Shown here: positions 1 to 10,394 of the stretch, one piece after another | Layout: each line of letters begins with the position of its first letter | Position numbering within the stretch: position 1 is the stretch's first letter | From: Clostridia bacterium | Lineage (GTDB): Bacteria > Bacillota > Clostridia > Christensenellales > Borkfalkiaceae | Direction of reading: 5' to 3' | NCBI GenBank assembly: GCA_014804995.1 | Contig: JAAUYS010000197.1 | Coordinates: 22,077 to 86,076, forward strand | DNA length: 64,000 bases | Made by a program: the position numbers and the translations under genes | The notes under the pieces: generated by a model | Database searches by the model: none | What the model was told of the DNA's origin: nothing | What the model saw: only the letters and a program-made list of their open reading frames with translations

Positions 1-1
1 T

Positions 2-181
2 TTGGAGGAAGCGCAGAATTATACTATAACTTCCGTAACCGAAGTTGACGTTATGGCGGGTAAAATTTCAGTTGACTCGCCCGTAGGTTCGGCGCTTTTA
101 AAGAAAAAAGTCGGCGACAGGGTAACGGTAAAATGCCCCGACGGCACTGAATACGTACTTAAAATTATAACAATCGGGTAA
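2..181 (+). CDS. greA: Transcription elongation factor GreA, C-terminal part (truncated by window start)
   Basis: Frame 2 reads LEEAQNYTITSVTEVDVMAGKISVDSPVGSALLKKKVGDRVTVKCPDGTEYVLKIITIG*, typical GreA C-terminus; located just before lysS. Confidence 0.85.
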   Translation: MEEAQNYTITSVTEVDVMAGKISVDSPVGSALLKKKVGDRVTVKCPDGTEYVLKIITIG

Positions 182-186
182 TTATA

Positions 187-1701
187 ATGGCAGAAAATTT
201 ACAGAATTTATCCCCTGAGGAAGAAGAATTAAAGTTAGCCGAGCAGGCGCGTATACGCCGTGAGAAGCTGCAAAAGCTCTGCGAAGAGGGAAATAACCCT
301 TATGCAAAGGTAAAGTACGCCGTTTCCGCACGCTCGCAGGAAATAAAGGAAAACTATAATAGCCTTGAAGGAAAGGAAGTAAGTATTGCGGGCAGATTAA
401 TGTCCCGCAGGATTATGGGCAAGGCATCTTTTGCGCACGTTCAGGACGACGACGGACTGTTGCAAATTTACGTCAAGCGCGACGACGTGGGTGAAGAGGA
501 CTACGCTTCATTTAAAAAGGACTACGACATAGGCGACATTATCGGCGTAAAGGGCTACGTGTTTATGACGCAGACGGGGGAAGTTTCCGTTCACTGCACG
601 CATATAGAAATGCTGTCAAAGTGCCTTTTGCCCTTGCCTGAAAAACAGCACGGTCTTAAAGATACCGATATCCGCTACCGTCAGAGGGAGCTTGATTTAA
701 TCGTCAACCCCGAGGTTAAAAGCACGTTCGTTAAGCGTTCAAAGATACTTACCGCGCTCAGGGATTACCTTGATAACGCGGGCTTTTTAGAGGTAGATAC
801 GCCCGTTTTGAACACGATTGAAATAGGTGCGTCGGCAAGACCTTTTAAGACGAAGCACAACGCGTTAGATATAGATATGTACCTCAGAATTGAGACCGAA
901 TTATACCTTAAACGGCTCATAGTAGGGGGTCTAGGACGTGTTTACGAGGTTGGACGCATATTCCGCAACGAGGGAATGGACGCCTTCCATAACCCTGAAT
1001 TTACTACGATTGAGTGCTACGCATCTTATCTTGATTACTTCGATATGATGAACCTTGTGGAAGAGATGTACGCAACCGTTGCAAATAAGGTTTGCGGGAC
1101 GACGGATATAACCTATCAGGGTACTGAGATACATCTCGGCGGGAAGTGGGCGCGTCTTACAATGAAGGAAGCCGTTAAAAAATACTCCGGTGCAGATTAC
1201 GAAGATTGGAAGTCCGACGAGGACGCGCGCGCCTGTGCTAAGAAGTTAGGCGTAACCGTGGAAGAGGGCGAAAGCGCGACCAAGGGACACGTTCTTATAG
1301 CGCTTTTTGACGCTTTTGTTGAAGATAAGCTCGTTCAGCCCACCTTTATTTACGATTATCCCGTGGAAAATTCACCCCTTGCAAAGCGCAAGGAGGATGA
1401 GCCTGCGTTCACGCAGAGGTTCGAGTACTTTATTTGCGGACACGAATTCGGCAACGCCTTTTCCGAGTTGAACGACCCCATTGACCAGAAGCAGAGGTTT
1501 GTAAAACAGGTTGAAGCGAAGAGGGCGCAAGACCCCGCTTGCAACGCGCAGGTGGACGAAGAATTTGTAACCGCGCTTGAATACGGCTTGCCCCCTACGG
1601 GCGGTTTGGGCTTCGGCGTGGACAGGCTTGTAATGCTTTTGACGGACAGCGCGACGATTAGGGACGTGTTGTTATTCCCGACAATGAAGCCTAAAAAATA
1701 A
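187..1701 (+). CDS. lysS: Lysine--tRNA ligase
   Basis: 504 aa class II aaRS; motifs RIFRNEGMDAFHNPEFTTIECYASY and GGLGFGVDRLVMLLTDSATIRDVLLFPTMKP. Confidence 0.97.
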   Translation: MAENLQNLSPEEEELKLAEQARIRREKLQKLCEEGNNPYAKVKYAVSARSQEIKENYNSLEGKEVSIAGRLMSRRIMGKASFAHVQDDDGLLQIYVKRDDVGEEDYASFKKDYDIGDIIGVKGYVFMTQTGEVSVHCTHIEMLSKCLLPLPEKQHGLKDTDIRYRQRELDLIVNPEVKSTFVKRSKILTALRDYLDNAGFLEVDTPVLNTIEIGASARPFKTKHNALDIDMYLRIETELYLKRLIVGGLGRVYEVGRIFRNEGMDAFHNPEFTTIECYASYLDYFDMMNLVEEMYATVANKVCGTTDITYQGTEIHLGGKWARLTMKEAVKKYSGADYEDWKSDEDARACAKKLGVTVEEGESATKGHVLIALFDAFVEDKLVQPTFIYDYPVENSPLAKRKEDEPAFTQRFEYFICGHEFGNAFSELNDPIDQKQRFVKQVEAKRAQDPACNAQVDEEFVTALEYGLPPTGGLGFGVDRLVMLLTDSATIRDVLLFPTMKPKK

Positions 1702-1787
1702 CGGCACAAAAGGGGTTTATTTAAGGCATATATGGCACTCTACGGCTAAAATTGACCGTCGGGAACCCGATGGGAGGTTAAACTTTT

Positions 1788-3128
1788 ATGTACAAATATC
1801 TCATATATTCTACGCTGAAAGCGTACGCAAAGACGGATAAATCTTTCCATATGCCCGGGCATAAGGCAAGGGGGGACTTTAAGTCTAAATTCCCCGTAGC
1901 GCCTATGGACATTACCGAGCTTAGCTATTCCGACAATCTTATGTGTCCTACGGGAGTTATCGCCAAAGCGCAAAAAGATTTGGCGGAAATTTTGGGCGCA
2001 AAGCACAGCTTTATTTTAACCGACGGTTCTTCGTCGGGCGTGCTTACTATGATGTACGCGCTTTCAAAGTTCGGCAATAAAGTCATAGTACCCCGTAACA
2101 GTCACATAAGCGTTTGGAACGCCTGCAAGCTGTTTGGAATAGAACCCGTAATAGTACAGGGTGCGCACGACGAGGGTGTTCTTTTGCCCCCCAGCTCGTC
2201 GCTTATTGAAAAGCTTGTTTCCAACGACAGAACTATAGGCGGTATGATTGTAACCTCCCCCGACTACTTCGGAAACGTTGCGCCTTTAAAGCAATATTCC
2301 GTCATTTTGAAGAAGTATTCCCGTTTTCTCTGCGTGGACGGCGCGCACGGAGCGCACCTCGTGTTCGAGGACGCAAAAAAGGGACACGCAGGCGTTTATG
2401 CGGACGCTTGGGTGGACGGAGCGCACAAGACGTTGCCCTCTTTAACGCAGGGCGCGGTTATCTCTTGCAATAACGATAAATTGTTACCGTATGTGGAGGA
2501 GGGAATTTCTTTCTTCCGCACTACTTCGCCGAGCTATCCCATAATGGCTTCGGTAGAATACGCGTTTAAATACATTGCAAACAATAAAAAGCTTTACGAC
2601 TCCGCCAAGGTTTCGGTCGCTTCTTTCAGGGAAAAATGCCCGATAAAGCTCTATCCCTCCGAAGACTGGACTAAAATCGTGGTGGATTTTGAGGAATTGG
2701 GCGTTTCCTCCTACACGGCGCAAAGCATTTTGGAAAAGAAGGGACTTTACCCCGAGCTTGCCGACGGCAAGTACCTTATTTTCTACTTGTCGCCCGTAAC
2801 CGCGGCAAACGATTTAAGCACTCTACTTGCCTACCTTACGGCTATGACAACGGACAAACGCCTTAAAAGGAACTTTACGGGCAGACCGCCTATGCCGATA
2901 ACTGCAAGGACATACAGCTATCAGTACGCGTTAAAACAGAAGAAAGAGCTTATCCCCATTAATCAGTCCGTGGGCAGAATGTGCGCAAAAAACGCGGGTA
3001 CTTCGCCCCCGTGCGTGCCTATCATCTGCGCGGGCGAATTGATAACCGAAGGCGCGGTACGCTACATTATGTATGCAGGCGCAAACTTCGGGCTTGAGGG
3101 CGATAAGATTTGGGTGGTTAAAAACTGA
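1788..3128 (+). CDS. Orn/Lys/Arg decarboxylase family PLP enzyme
   Basis: FHMPGHKARGD, DGSSSGVLTMMYAL, VDGAHGAHL..DAWVDGAHKTLPSLTQGA motifs. Confidence 0.9.
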   Translation: MYKYLIYSTLKAYAKTDKSFHMPGHKARGDFKSKFPVAPMDITELSYSDNLMCPTGVIAKAQKDLAEILGAKHSFILTDGSSSGVLTMMYALSKFGNKVIVPRNSHISVWNACKLFGIEPVIVQGAHDEGVLLPPSSSLIEKLVSNDRTIGGMIVTSPDYFGNVAPLKQYSVILKKYSRFLCVDGAHGAHLVFEDAKKGHAGVYADAWVDGAHKTLPSLTQGAVISCNNDKLLPYVEEGISFFRTTSPSYPIMASVEYAFKYIANNKKLYDSAKVSVASFREKCPIKLYPSEDWTKIVVDFEELGVSSYTAQSILEKKGLYPELADGKYLIFYLSPVTAANDLSTLLAYLTAMTTDKRLKRNFTGRPPMPITARTYSYQYALKQKKELIPINQSVGRMCAKNAGTSPPCVPIICAGELITEGAVRYIMYAGANFGLEGDKIWVVKN

Positions 3129-3748
3129 GGGGTAAGTTCATAACCTTCGAAGGGTGCGAGGGTTCGGGCAAGAGTACCCAGTTAAGGCTTCTTGCGGAAT
3201 ATTTAACTTCCGCGGGCGCAGACTTTATAATGACGAGAGAACCCGGCGGAAGCGGAATTTCCGAAGAGATACGTAAGATTATTTTAAACGGCAAGAACAC
3301 CGAAATGTGCGACGAGTGCGAGGCGCTTTTGTATTCTGCCTCCAGAATACAGCACTTGCGTGAGGTTATTATTCCCGCCTTGGAAGCGGGCAAACTGGTC
3401 GTTTGCGACAGGTACGTGTATTCTTCTCTTGCATATCAGGGCTACGCAAGGGGGCTTGGAGAGGAGTTTATTGAGAGTATAAACAGCGTTGCTTTGAACG
3501 ATTACCCCCCGGATATGACCGTTTTTCTCGATATTTCGCCCGAGGACGCCTTTAAAAGAAAGCACGGTGCGGACGAGGACGACAGAATAGAGCAGTTGGG
3601 GCTTGAATTTCATAAGAAAGTGTACTTAGGTTACAAGGCATTAATTGCGAAACACCCCGACATATGTGCCGTTGACTGCAGTGGAAGCAAGTTTGAAACG
3701 GCTGAAAAAATAAAAAATTTACTAAAAGAAAGAGATATTGTAAAGTAA
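3125..3748 (+). CDS. tmk: Thymidylate kinase
   Basis: ORF track begins at ATG 3230, but the same frame upstream encodes RGKFITFEGCEGSGKSTQLRLLAEYLTSAGADFIMTREPGG (P-loop). The only plausible upstream start in this frame is CTG 3125, overlapping the previous stop. Confidence 0.9.
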   Translation: MRGKFITFEGCEGSGKSTQLRLLAEYLTSAGADFIMTREPGGSGISEEIRKIILNGKNTEMCDECEALLYSASRIQHLREVIIPALEAGKLVVCDRYVYSSLAYQGYARGLGEEFIESINSVALNDYPPDMTVFLDISPEDAFKRKHGADEDDRIEQLGLEFHKKVYLGYKALIAKHPDICAVDCSGSKFETAEKIKNLLKERDIVK

Positions 3749-4666
3749 GTGGAACGGCTTTTAAAGGGAACTACCGCGTATAAAATTCTATCGGGCGACA
3801 GGGCTTTAACCAGACTTTCGCACGCATATATGTTGGACTTTCAGGACGAGAAGAACCTTTTCGGCGCGCTTAAAATTTTTGCGTTGGAGTTCTTCGGGAC
3901 GACTGCGGACACAACCTTGGGCGCAAGAATTTTAAACGGAAGCTTTCCCGATTGCAAGTTCTACCCGCAGGACGGCAAGAAGCTTAACGCCGACGCCGTT
4001 TCCGAAATTTTAGAGGACAGCGTTCTAAGACCCGTTGAGGGAAATAAAAAGCTTTACGTAATAAGCGGGTTTGAAAGCGCTTCTGCCCTTTTACAAAACA
4101 AACTTTTAAAGACGTTGGAAGAACCCGTTGAGGGGATACACTTCCTCTTGGGCGCGTGTTCTTTATCGCCCGTACTCGACACGGTAAAGTCAAGAGTTAA
4201 AATTCTCTCCGTCGCGCCCTTTACCGAAAGGCAGATTTTCGAGGCGTTGGAAAGACAGGGTAAAAACGAGCTGAACGCCGTTGCCGCCCAAAGCTCAGGC
4301 GGGATACTCGGCAATGCCGAAAATATGGTTTCCGGCGGTTGGTTTGAGGAAGTTTTAAAGGCTTCTGAAGAAATTTGCTCCTCCGCCCGTACGGAAGATT
4401 ACGGCGCGATAGCTTTAAAATACGCAGATATTAAATACAAGAACGAGCTTTTGTGCGAGATGCAAAGGTTGTACTTCTCCCTTTTAAAGGACGGGGAGAG
4501 GGCAAAAAAATACAAGCTTTGCACGCATTCTCTCGTGTTCGCCCTTGAAAAGCTGAACGGCGCGTTTGCCGATATGCGGTTCAACGCAAACTTTCAGGGG
4601 CTTTTATACGACTTTATGCTTGAAGTCGCCAAGGAGAATAAAAAATGGCAACGATTACAGCAGTAA
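3749..4666 (+). CDS. holB: DNA polymerase III subunit delta' (GTG start)
   Basis: DnaX/HolB-like sequence (KLYVISGFESASALLQNKLLKTLEEPVEGIHFLLGA); position between tmk and ricT as in B. subtilis. Confidence 0.85.
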   Translation: MERLLKGTTAYKILSGDRALTRLSHAYMLDFQDEKNLFGALKIFALEFFGTTADTTLGARILNGSFPDCKFYPQDGKKLNADAVSEILEDSVLRPVEGNKKLYVISGFESASALLQNKLLKTLEEPVEGIHFLLGACSLSPVLDTVKSRVKILSVAPFTERQIFEALERQGKNELNAVAAQSSGGILGNAENMVSGGWFEEVLKASEEICSSARTEDYGAIALKYADIKYKNELLCEMQRLYFSLLKDGERAKKYKLCTHSLVFALEKLNGAFADMRFNANFQGLLYDFMLEVAKENKKWQRLQQ

Positions 4667-5685
4667 CCTTTAAACCCGGCGGTAAAATTTATTATTTTGC
4701 CCCCGGTAAGGAAGAATATAGCGTGGGCGCGGGGGTAATAGTGGAAACTTCCCGCGGGATAGAGTACGCAACGGTAGTAACTCCGCGCGCGGAGATAGAA
4801 GACGACAAGTTAATTCTCCCTTTGAAGCCCGTAGTAAGGAAAGCTACCCCCAAGGACGAAGAAACTCACCGCAAAAATACCGAAAGGCGCGAAGGCGCAA
4901 TGAAGACCGTCCGCGAAAAGATTGTAAAGCACAACTTGGATATGAAGCTTATCGATTGTGAGTTTGCGTTTGACGGTTCTAAAGCGGTTTTCTATTATTC
5001 GGCTCCCCAAAGGGTAGACTTCAGAGAGCTTGTAAAGGAGCTTTCTTCACACTTCCATATGCGCATAGAGCTAAGGCAGGTGGGCATTCGCGACGAAATT
5101 AAGCTTATTGGCGGTATTTCACCCTGCGGACGGGAATGTTGCTGTTCCAGCTGTATGCCCGACATCAAAAAAGTTTCCATTAAAATGGCTAAAAACCAGG
5201 GGCTTTCGTTAAATCCCCAAAAAATTTCGGGCTTATGCGGTAGACTTATGTGCTGTTTGAGTTATGAAAACGACTATTACGCCGACGCCTGCAAAAAAAT
5301 GCCCAAAATAGGCGCGGAAGTAGGCACGCCCGAGGGTAAAGGCGTGGTAGTCAACGTAAATATGATTAAAATGCTCGTCAGGGTGCGCATAGAGGACAAG
5401 GCAAAAGACCTTGTAACCTACAAGGACTACACCGTGGACGAGTTGAAGTTCAGGCACTCCAAGGGAAAGGAAGAGCCTGTAGAAGAGGAAACCGACGAGG
5501 TTGACGCAATTATTGCGGTTGAAGAGCAACCAGCACCCGTGCCGGTAAAGGCTATTCCCGCCGAAGGCGGAGCTAAAAACGGGCAGGAAAACGCAAATAA
5601 AAAGCACGGAAAGAACAATAACAGGCACAGAAGAAGAAACAAAAAGCCCCAAAACGGCAAGCCTGCCCCCAAACAGAACGCATAA
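4645..5685 (+). CDS. ricT: PSP1-domain protein (RicT/YaaT-like)
   Basis: Cys-rich CGRECCCSSCMPDIKKVSIKMAKNQGLSLNPQKISGLCGRLMCCLSYE; follows holB; Lys/Asn-rich tail. Confidence 0.9.
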   Translation: MATITAVTFKPGGKIYYFAPGKEEYSVGAGVIVETSRGIEYATVVTPRAEIEDDKLILPLKPVVRKATPKDEETHRKNTERREGAMKTVREKIVKHNLDMKLIDCEFAFDGSKAVFYYSAPQRVDFRELVKELSSHFHMRIELRQVGIRDEIKLIGGISPCGRECCCSSCMPDIKKVSIKMAKNQGLSLNPQKISGLCGRLMCCLSYENDYYADACKKMPKIGAEVGTPEGKGVVVNVNMIKMLVRVRIEDKAKDLVTYKDYTVDELKFRHSKGKEEPVEEETDEVDAIIAVEEQPAPVPVKAIPAEGGAKNGQENANKKHGKNNNRHRRRNKKPQNGKPAPKQNA

Positions 5686-5803
5686 AGCGGTAAATTTCAG
5701 CGCGTAAAGTTTTTAAAAAAATTTAAAATTAACTCTTTACAGCTAAAAAAAGTTGTGATATAATACAAATTACAAATTTAAATACAAATTTTGGAGGAAC
5801 ATT

Positions 5804-5974
5804 ATGGCACACTCTATTACAGACGAGTGCGTAAGCTGTGGCGCTTGCGCAGGCACTTGCCCCGTTGAAGCTATTTCGGAAGGCGCAGACAAATACGTCG
5901 TTGACCCTGACGTTTGCATCGACTGCGGTGCTTGCGAGGACGTTTGCCCTACCGGAGCTATCCACGCAGACTAA
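5804..5974 (+). CDS. 2[4Fe-4S] ferredoxin (56 aa, absent from supplied ORF track)
   Basis: MAHSITDECVSCGACAGTCPVEAISEGADKYVVDPDVCIDCGACEDVCPTGAIHAD*; two CxxCxxCxxxCP motifs; GGAGG RBS. Confidence 0.95.
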   Translation: MAHSITDECVSCGACAGTCPVEAISEGADKYVVDPDVCIDCGACEDVCPTGAIHAD

Positions 5975-5989
5975 TCTTTAAAGCAAGAG

Positions 5990-6014
5990 GGCGGGCTTTG
6001 ACCCGCTTTTTTGC
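5990..6014 (+). terminator. Rho-independent terminator after ferredoxin
   Basis: gcgggctttgacccgcttttttgc hairpin plus T-tract. Confidence 0.75.
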
Positions 6015-6031
6015 TGTTTTTTACGGTTTTT

Positions 6032-6709
6032 ATGTGTTTTTTAAAAGAAAACGAAGTTTTAGAAGAATTTTACGAAGATAAAAAGATAATCCAAAACGTC
6101 AATTTATACCGTTTTACGTCGGACAGTATTCTTCTTTCTAAATTTGCGCGGGCAAAGGCGGGCGACGACGTTGCCGATTTTTGTTCGGGAAGCGGGGTCG
6201 TCGGCTTTCACTTTTTGTGCCTTAACCCAAAAATAAGAAGTCTTACCCTGTTCGAGATGCAGGAAGCTCTTGCCGATATGTCCGAAAGGACTGCGAAGCT
6301 GAACGGGTTTAATTCTACTACCGTCTGTACCCGCTTGCAGGATATAGGCAGGGAGTACGATGATAAATTTTCTTTGATACTCTGCAACCCGCCGTACGAA
6401 AAGGCGGGTTTTGAAAACGACGTCTACGAGCGGGCAATTTGCCGTAAAGAGATTACGCTTACTTTGGAAGAGATAGTTGAAGTAGCTTTCCGCAAATTAA
6501 AGTTCGGCGGACGGTTTGCCGTTATAAACCGTGCGGACAGGTGTGCGGAGCTTATATATCTTTTAAAAAAACGCGGGCTTGAACCCAAGAGAATACGCTT
6601 CGTTTCAGGCACGCCGGACGGCAAGCCTTACCTTGTTATGGCGGAGGCGGTCAAGGGCGGAAAAGAGGGAGTGGAAGTTCTTCCTACGCTCGTAAACGAT
6701 AAGAGGTGA
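6032..6709 (+). CDS. tRNA1(Val) (adenine-N6)-methyltransferase-like SAM methyltransferase
   Basis: DFCSGSGVVGFHFL motif I and CNPPYEKAG; adjacency to rsmI region; start codon uncertain (6011 or 6032). Confidence 0.8.
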   Translation: MCFLKENEVLEEFYEDKKIIQNVNLYRFTSDSILLSKFARAKAGDDVADFCSGSGVVGFHFLCLNPKIRSLTLFEMQEALADMSERTAKLNGFNSTTVCTRLQDIGREYDDKFSLILCNPPYEKAGFENDVYERAICRKEITLTLEEIVEVAFRKLKFGGRFAVINRADRCAELIYLLKKRGLEPKRIRFVSGTPDGKPYLVMAEAVKGGKEGVEVLPTLVNDKR

Positions 6710-6716
6710 ATTTAAA

Positions 6717-7778
6717 ATGGACGATATAAAACTCATTGAAAAAATTTGTAATTTACACGGGGCTTCCGGCTTCGAGGACGACGTTGTAGAGGCGGTAAAA
6801 GAGAGCTTAAAAGAGGTTGCAACCTTTAAGGAAGACAGTATGCGCAACCTGTATATTTATCCAAAATACAACAAGGGCAACAGACCTTATATTATGCTTG
6901 ACGCGCACTCCGACGAGGTAGGTTTTATGGTGCAGGCTATAAAGCCCGACGGCACGTTGCGCTTCATTCCGATAGGCGGTTGGAACGAGAAAAGTTTACC
7001 CTCTTCAAAAGTGCAAATATACTCGAAAGTAGGGCATATATCGGGGGTAATTGGTGCAGGGTCGCCTCATTTGATGACTGCAGAACAGAAAAACGCGCCT
7101 TTAAGTTACGGCAATTTGTTCATAGATATCGGCGCAACGAGCGCGCAGGAAGCGCGTGATTTCGGCGTGGAAATAGGCGCGCCGGTAGTGCCTTTAACGC
7201 CGTTTGAATACGACGAAAAACACGGCGTTATGCAGGGCAAAGCTTTTGACGACAGGCTCGGCGTGTGCGCCCTTATAAAGTGTATAAAAGAGCTTAAAGA
7301 CTGCGATTTACCGCTTGATGTAATCGGCGTAATTTCCTCACAGGAGGAAGTGGGTGAAAGGGGCATAACGGCAGTAATGCACAACGTAAAGCCCGTCGCC
7401 TCAATCTGCTTTGAGGGTTGCCCCGCGGACGACACGAGCGCGCCCGAATATATGGTGCAGGACGCACTGCGCGGTGGCGTAATGCTCCGCCATATGGACG
7501 CAACGGTTATATGCACGCCACGTTTTACCAGGTTTGCGCAAAAGGTTGCAAAAGATAAGAACATAAAAGTGCAAATGGCGGTACGCTCCGGCGGTGGCAA
7601 TAACGGCGCGTATATAATTTCTTCCAACGGCGGAACTCCGGTTATCGTTGCGGGCATACCCGTAAGGTACATTCATACCTTTAACGGCATAGCCGTAAAA
7701 GAGGACTTTGACAGCGTAGTATCCTTGGGTAAAGAGCTGTGCAAAGCCTTGACGGAAGATATAATTAAAAACTTTTAA
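6717..7778 (+). CDS. M42 family metallopeptidase
   Basis: MLDAHSDEVGFMV, KAFDDRLGVCALI, SSQEEVGERG motifs. Confidence 0.93.
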   Translation: MDDIKLIEKICNLHGASGFEDDVVEAVKESLKEVATFKEDSMRNLYIYPKYNKGNRPYIMLDAHSDEVGFMVQAIKPDGTLRFIPIGGWNEKSLPSSKVQIYSKVGHISGVIGAGSPHLMTAEQKNAPLSYGNLFIDIGATSAQEARDFGVEIGAPVVPLTPFEYDEKHGVMQGKAFDDRLGVCALIKCIKELKDCDLPLDVIGVISSQEEVGERGITAVMHNVKPVASICFEGCPADDTSAPEYMVQDALRGGVMLRHMDATVICTPRFTRFAQKVAKDKNIKVQMAVRSGGGNNGAYIISSNGGTPVIVAGIPVRYIHTFNGIAVKEDFDSVVSLGKELCKALTEDIIKNF

Positions 7779-7781
7779 CTT

Positions 7782-7815
7782 AAACGCCCGCGCAAATTCT
7801 TTTGCGCGGGTTTAC
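7782..7815 (+). terminator. Rho-independent terminator
   Basis: cccgcgcaaattcttttgcgcgggttt. Confidence 0.7.
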
Positions 7816-7834
7816 TCCCTAAATAAGGTGAAAT

Positions 7835-9583
7835 ATGAAAAAGACGGCTAAAAAAGGCACGTTGAAGAGGTTCGTTAAATACTACAAACCTCACAAAAAG
7901 CTGTTTATAATAGATATGTCGTGCGCGTTTATAATTTCCGTTTTCAACCTCGTGTACCCCTACATAACCAAAGAGATTATAAACAACTACGTTCCTAACA
8001 AGTTACTTTACTATTTACTTGCGGGGGCGGGGCTTTTGCTGGGGCTTTACGCGATAAAGGCTTTTTTGAACTACATATTGCAGTATTGGGGGCATATTGT
8101 GGGGGTAAGAATGCAGGCGGATATGCGTAGCGAGCTGTTTAACCACCTGCAAAAACTGCCTTTTTCCTACTTCGATAACAACAAAACGGGCGTTATAATG
8201 AGCCGTATGACCAACGACCTTTTTGAAATTGCCGAATTAGCCCACCACGGGCCGGAGGACGTATTTTTATCCCTCGTTACGGTAGTAGGCGCGTTTATAA
8301 TGCTTTCCTTTATAAACGTCTATCTTGCGCTAATCGTCTTTGCGTTTATCCCTCTCGGCGTTTTAATCTCCGTACTTTTACGCAGGCGTATGAAGAGAAC
8401 GGCGCGCGCCGTCCGCATAGTTCAGGGTGAAATCAACGCGGATATTGAAAGTGCGGTTTCAGGTATGCGCGTATCGCGCGCGTACAGCGCGCAGGCTCAC
8501 GAGAGCGAAAAATTTGAAGAAGGCAACAAAAACTTCGTACAGGCAAGAAGCAGGCAATTCAAGGTAATGGGCGAATTCCACGGGTCTATGAACTTCTTTA
8601 TGGACTTTTTGTACTTCGCCGTGCTTATATCGGGCGGGCTGTTCTTCTATTACGACATAATCGACGTAGGCGAGTTTACGGCTTTCGTGCTGTACATAAC
8701 CACGCTGATAACCCCCATACGCACGCTTATTAACATATTTGAACAAATTCAGGAGGGAATGACGGGGTTCCACCGCTTCTGCGAGATAATGGACGTTCCG
8801 CCCGAAGAGGAAAGTCCGGACGCCATATCCCCCGAAGATTTAAAGGGCGAGATAGTCTTCGATAACGTTACGTTCGGCTACAAGAAGGAAGAAGGGGCTA
8901 AAAAAGTCATTGAAAACTTTTCAATGAAAATCCCCGCGGGCAAAACCATTGCGCTTGTAGGGCCTTCCGGCGGGGGCAAAACGACAATTTGCCACCTTAT
9001 ACCGCGGTTTTACGAGGTTGACGGCGGTAAAATAACAATAGACGGCTACGATTTAAGGGATTTAAAGCGTTCGGCTTTGAGGAAGAACATCGGCTTAGTC
9101 CAGCAGGACGTATTCCTTTTTAACGGCACTATCCGTGAAAATATAGCTTACGGCAACTTTGAGGCGACCGAAGAGGAAATTATAGAAGCCTCCAAAAAAG
9201 CAAACATATACGACTATATTTGCGGTTTACCGCAGGGCTACGACACGAGCGTGGGCGAAAGGGGCGTAAAGCTCTCCGGTGGGCAAAAACAGCGCGTTTC
9301 TATCGCGCGGGCGTTTTTAAAGAACCCGCCCGTACTCATTCTTGACGAAGCCACCTCCGCGCTGGATAACGCGACGGAGATGCAGATACAGGAAGCTTTA
9401 TTTCGTTTAAGCGAGGGCAGAACGACAATTGTTGTCGCCCACAGGCTTTCAACCGTAAAGAACGCCGACGAAATTATCGTTATGACGGCGGAGGGGATAA
9501 AGGAACGCGGTACTCACGAAGAGCTTTTGGCATTAAACGGCGAGTACAAAAAACTTTACGAATACCAGTTTAAAAATTTATAG
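7835..9583 (+). CDS. ABC transporter, fused permease/ATP-binding (exporter type)
   Basis: N-terminal TM domain; Walker A GPSGGGKTT, signature LSGGQKQR, Walker B VLILDEATSALD. Confidence 0.96.
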   Translation: MKKTAKKGTLKRFVKYYKPHKKLFIIDMSCAFIISVFNLVYPYITKEIINNYVPNKLLYYLLAGAGLLLGLYAIKAFLNYILQYWGHIVGVRMQADMRSELFNHLQKLPFSYFDNNKTGVIMSRMTNDLFEIAELAHHGPEDVFLSLVTVVGAFIMLSFINVYLALIVFAFIPLGVLISVLLRRRMKRTARAVRIVQGEINADIESAVSGMRVSRAYSAQAHESEKFEEGNKNFVQARSRQFKVMGEFHGSMNFFMDFLYFAVLISGGLFFYYDIIDVGEFTAFVLYITTLITPIRTLINIFEQIQEGMTGFHRFCEIMDVPPEEESPDAISPEDLKGEIVFDNVTFGYKKEEGAKKVIENFSMKIPAGKTIALVGPSGGGKTTICHLIPRFYEVDGGKITIDGYDLRDLKRSALRKNIGLVQQDVFLFNGTIRENIAYGNFEATEEEIIEASKKANIYDYICGLPQGYDTSVGERGVKLSGGQKQRVSIARAFLKNPPVLILDEATSALDNATEMQIQEALFRLSEGRTTIVVAHRLSTVKNADEIIVMTAEGIKERGTHEELLALNGEYKKLYEYQFKNL

Positions 9584-9593
9584 GGGAACAAAA

Positions 9594-10394
9594 ATGGTAA
9601 GCTTCGTTGCAACGCCTATCGGAAATTTAAAGGACGTAACCTTACGCGCGCTGGAAGTGCTGAGAAGTGCCGACGTAATTTTTTGCGAGGACACAAGGCA
9701 CTCAATAAAGCTTTTAAACGCGTACGAAATAAAAAAGCCCCTCTTACCTTGCCATAAGTTTAACGAGAGGGAGGCTTCCGAAAAAATTATTAAAGCCGTA
9801 AAAGAGGGGAAGGAGGTCGCCGTTATCTCGGACGCGGGTATGCCCGTTATATCCGACCCCGGCAACGTGGTGTGCAAAGCGCTTAAAGAAGAAGGTATTC
9901 CTTACACCGTTATTCCCGGTGCAAACGCGGGGCTTTCCGCACTTATCCTTTCGGCGTTCAATGCGGAAAAGTTTGCCTTTATAGGCTTTCTTCCCGACAA
10001 GGCGGGGGAGAGGAAAAGGCTGTTGGAAAAGTACAAAAATCTTGATATGACAACCGTATTTCACGTCGCTCCGCAGGACTTAGACCCCCATATATCCTCG
10101 ATTTACGAGGTTTTTGGCGAAAGAAAGGCGTGCGCCGTGCGTGAAATTACAAAAATTCACGAGGAAGCTGTAACGTTCAATTTGTCGCAAGGACTGCCCG
10201 TAGAGAAGCGCGGTGAGTACGTTTTAGTAGTAGAAGGCGCAATGCCGGTAAACCCTTTAAACGAACTTACCGAATTAGAACACTTAAAGCACTATTTAGC
10301 CGAGGGAATGGATAAGAAAGAGGCCATAAAAAAGGTCGCGCAAGACCGCTCCGTACCAAAGTCTGTAATCTACAAAATTTCCTTGGAGTTGTAG
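9594..10394 (+). CDS. rsmI: 16S rRNA (cytidine(1402)-2'-O)-methyltransferase
   Basis: FVATPIGNLKDVTLRALEVLRSADVIFCEDTRHSIKLL; SDAGMPVISDPG. Confidence 0.96.
   Translation: MVSFVATPIGNLKDVTLRALEVLRSADVIFCEDTRHSIKLLNAYEIKKPLLPCHKFNEREASEKIIKAVKEGKEVAVISDAGMPVISDPGNVVCKALKEEGIPYTVIPGANAGLSALILSAFNAEKFAFIGFLPDKAGERKRLLEKYKNLDMTTVFHVAPQDLDPHISSIYEVFGERKACAVREITKIHEEAVTFNLSQGLPVEKRGEYVLVVEGAMPVNPLNELTELEHLKHYLAEGMDKKEAIKKVAQDRSVPKSVIYKISLEL

Noticed and set aside
7106-7672. 188-aa minus-strand ORF inside the M42 peptidase gene
   Set aside because: Antisense shadow of a well-supported CDS; no RBS or family resemblance
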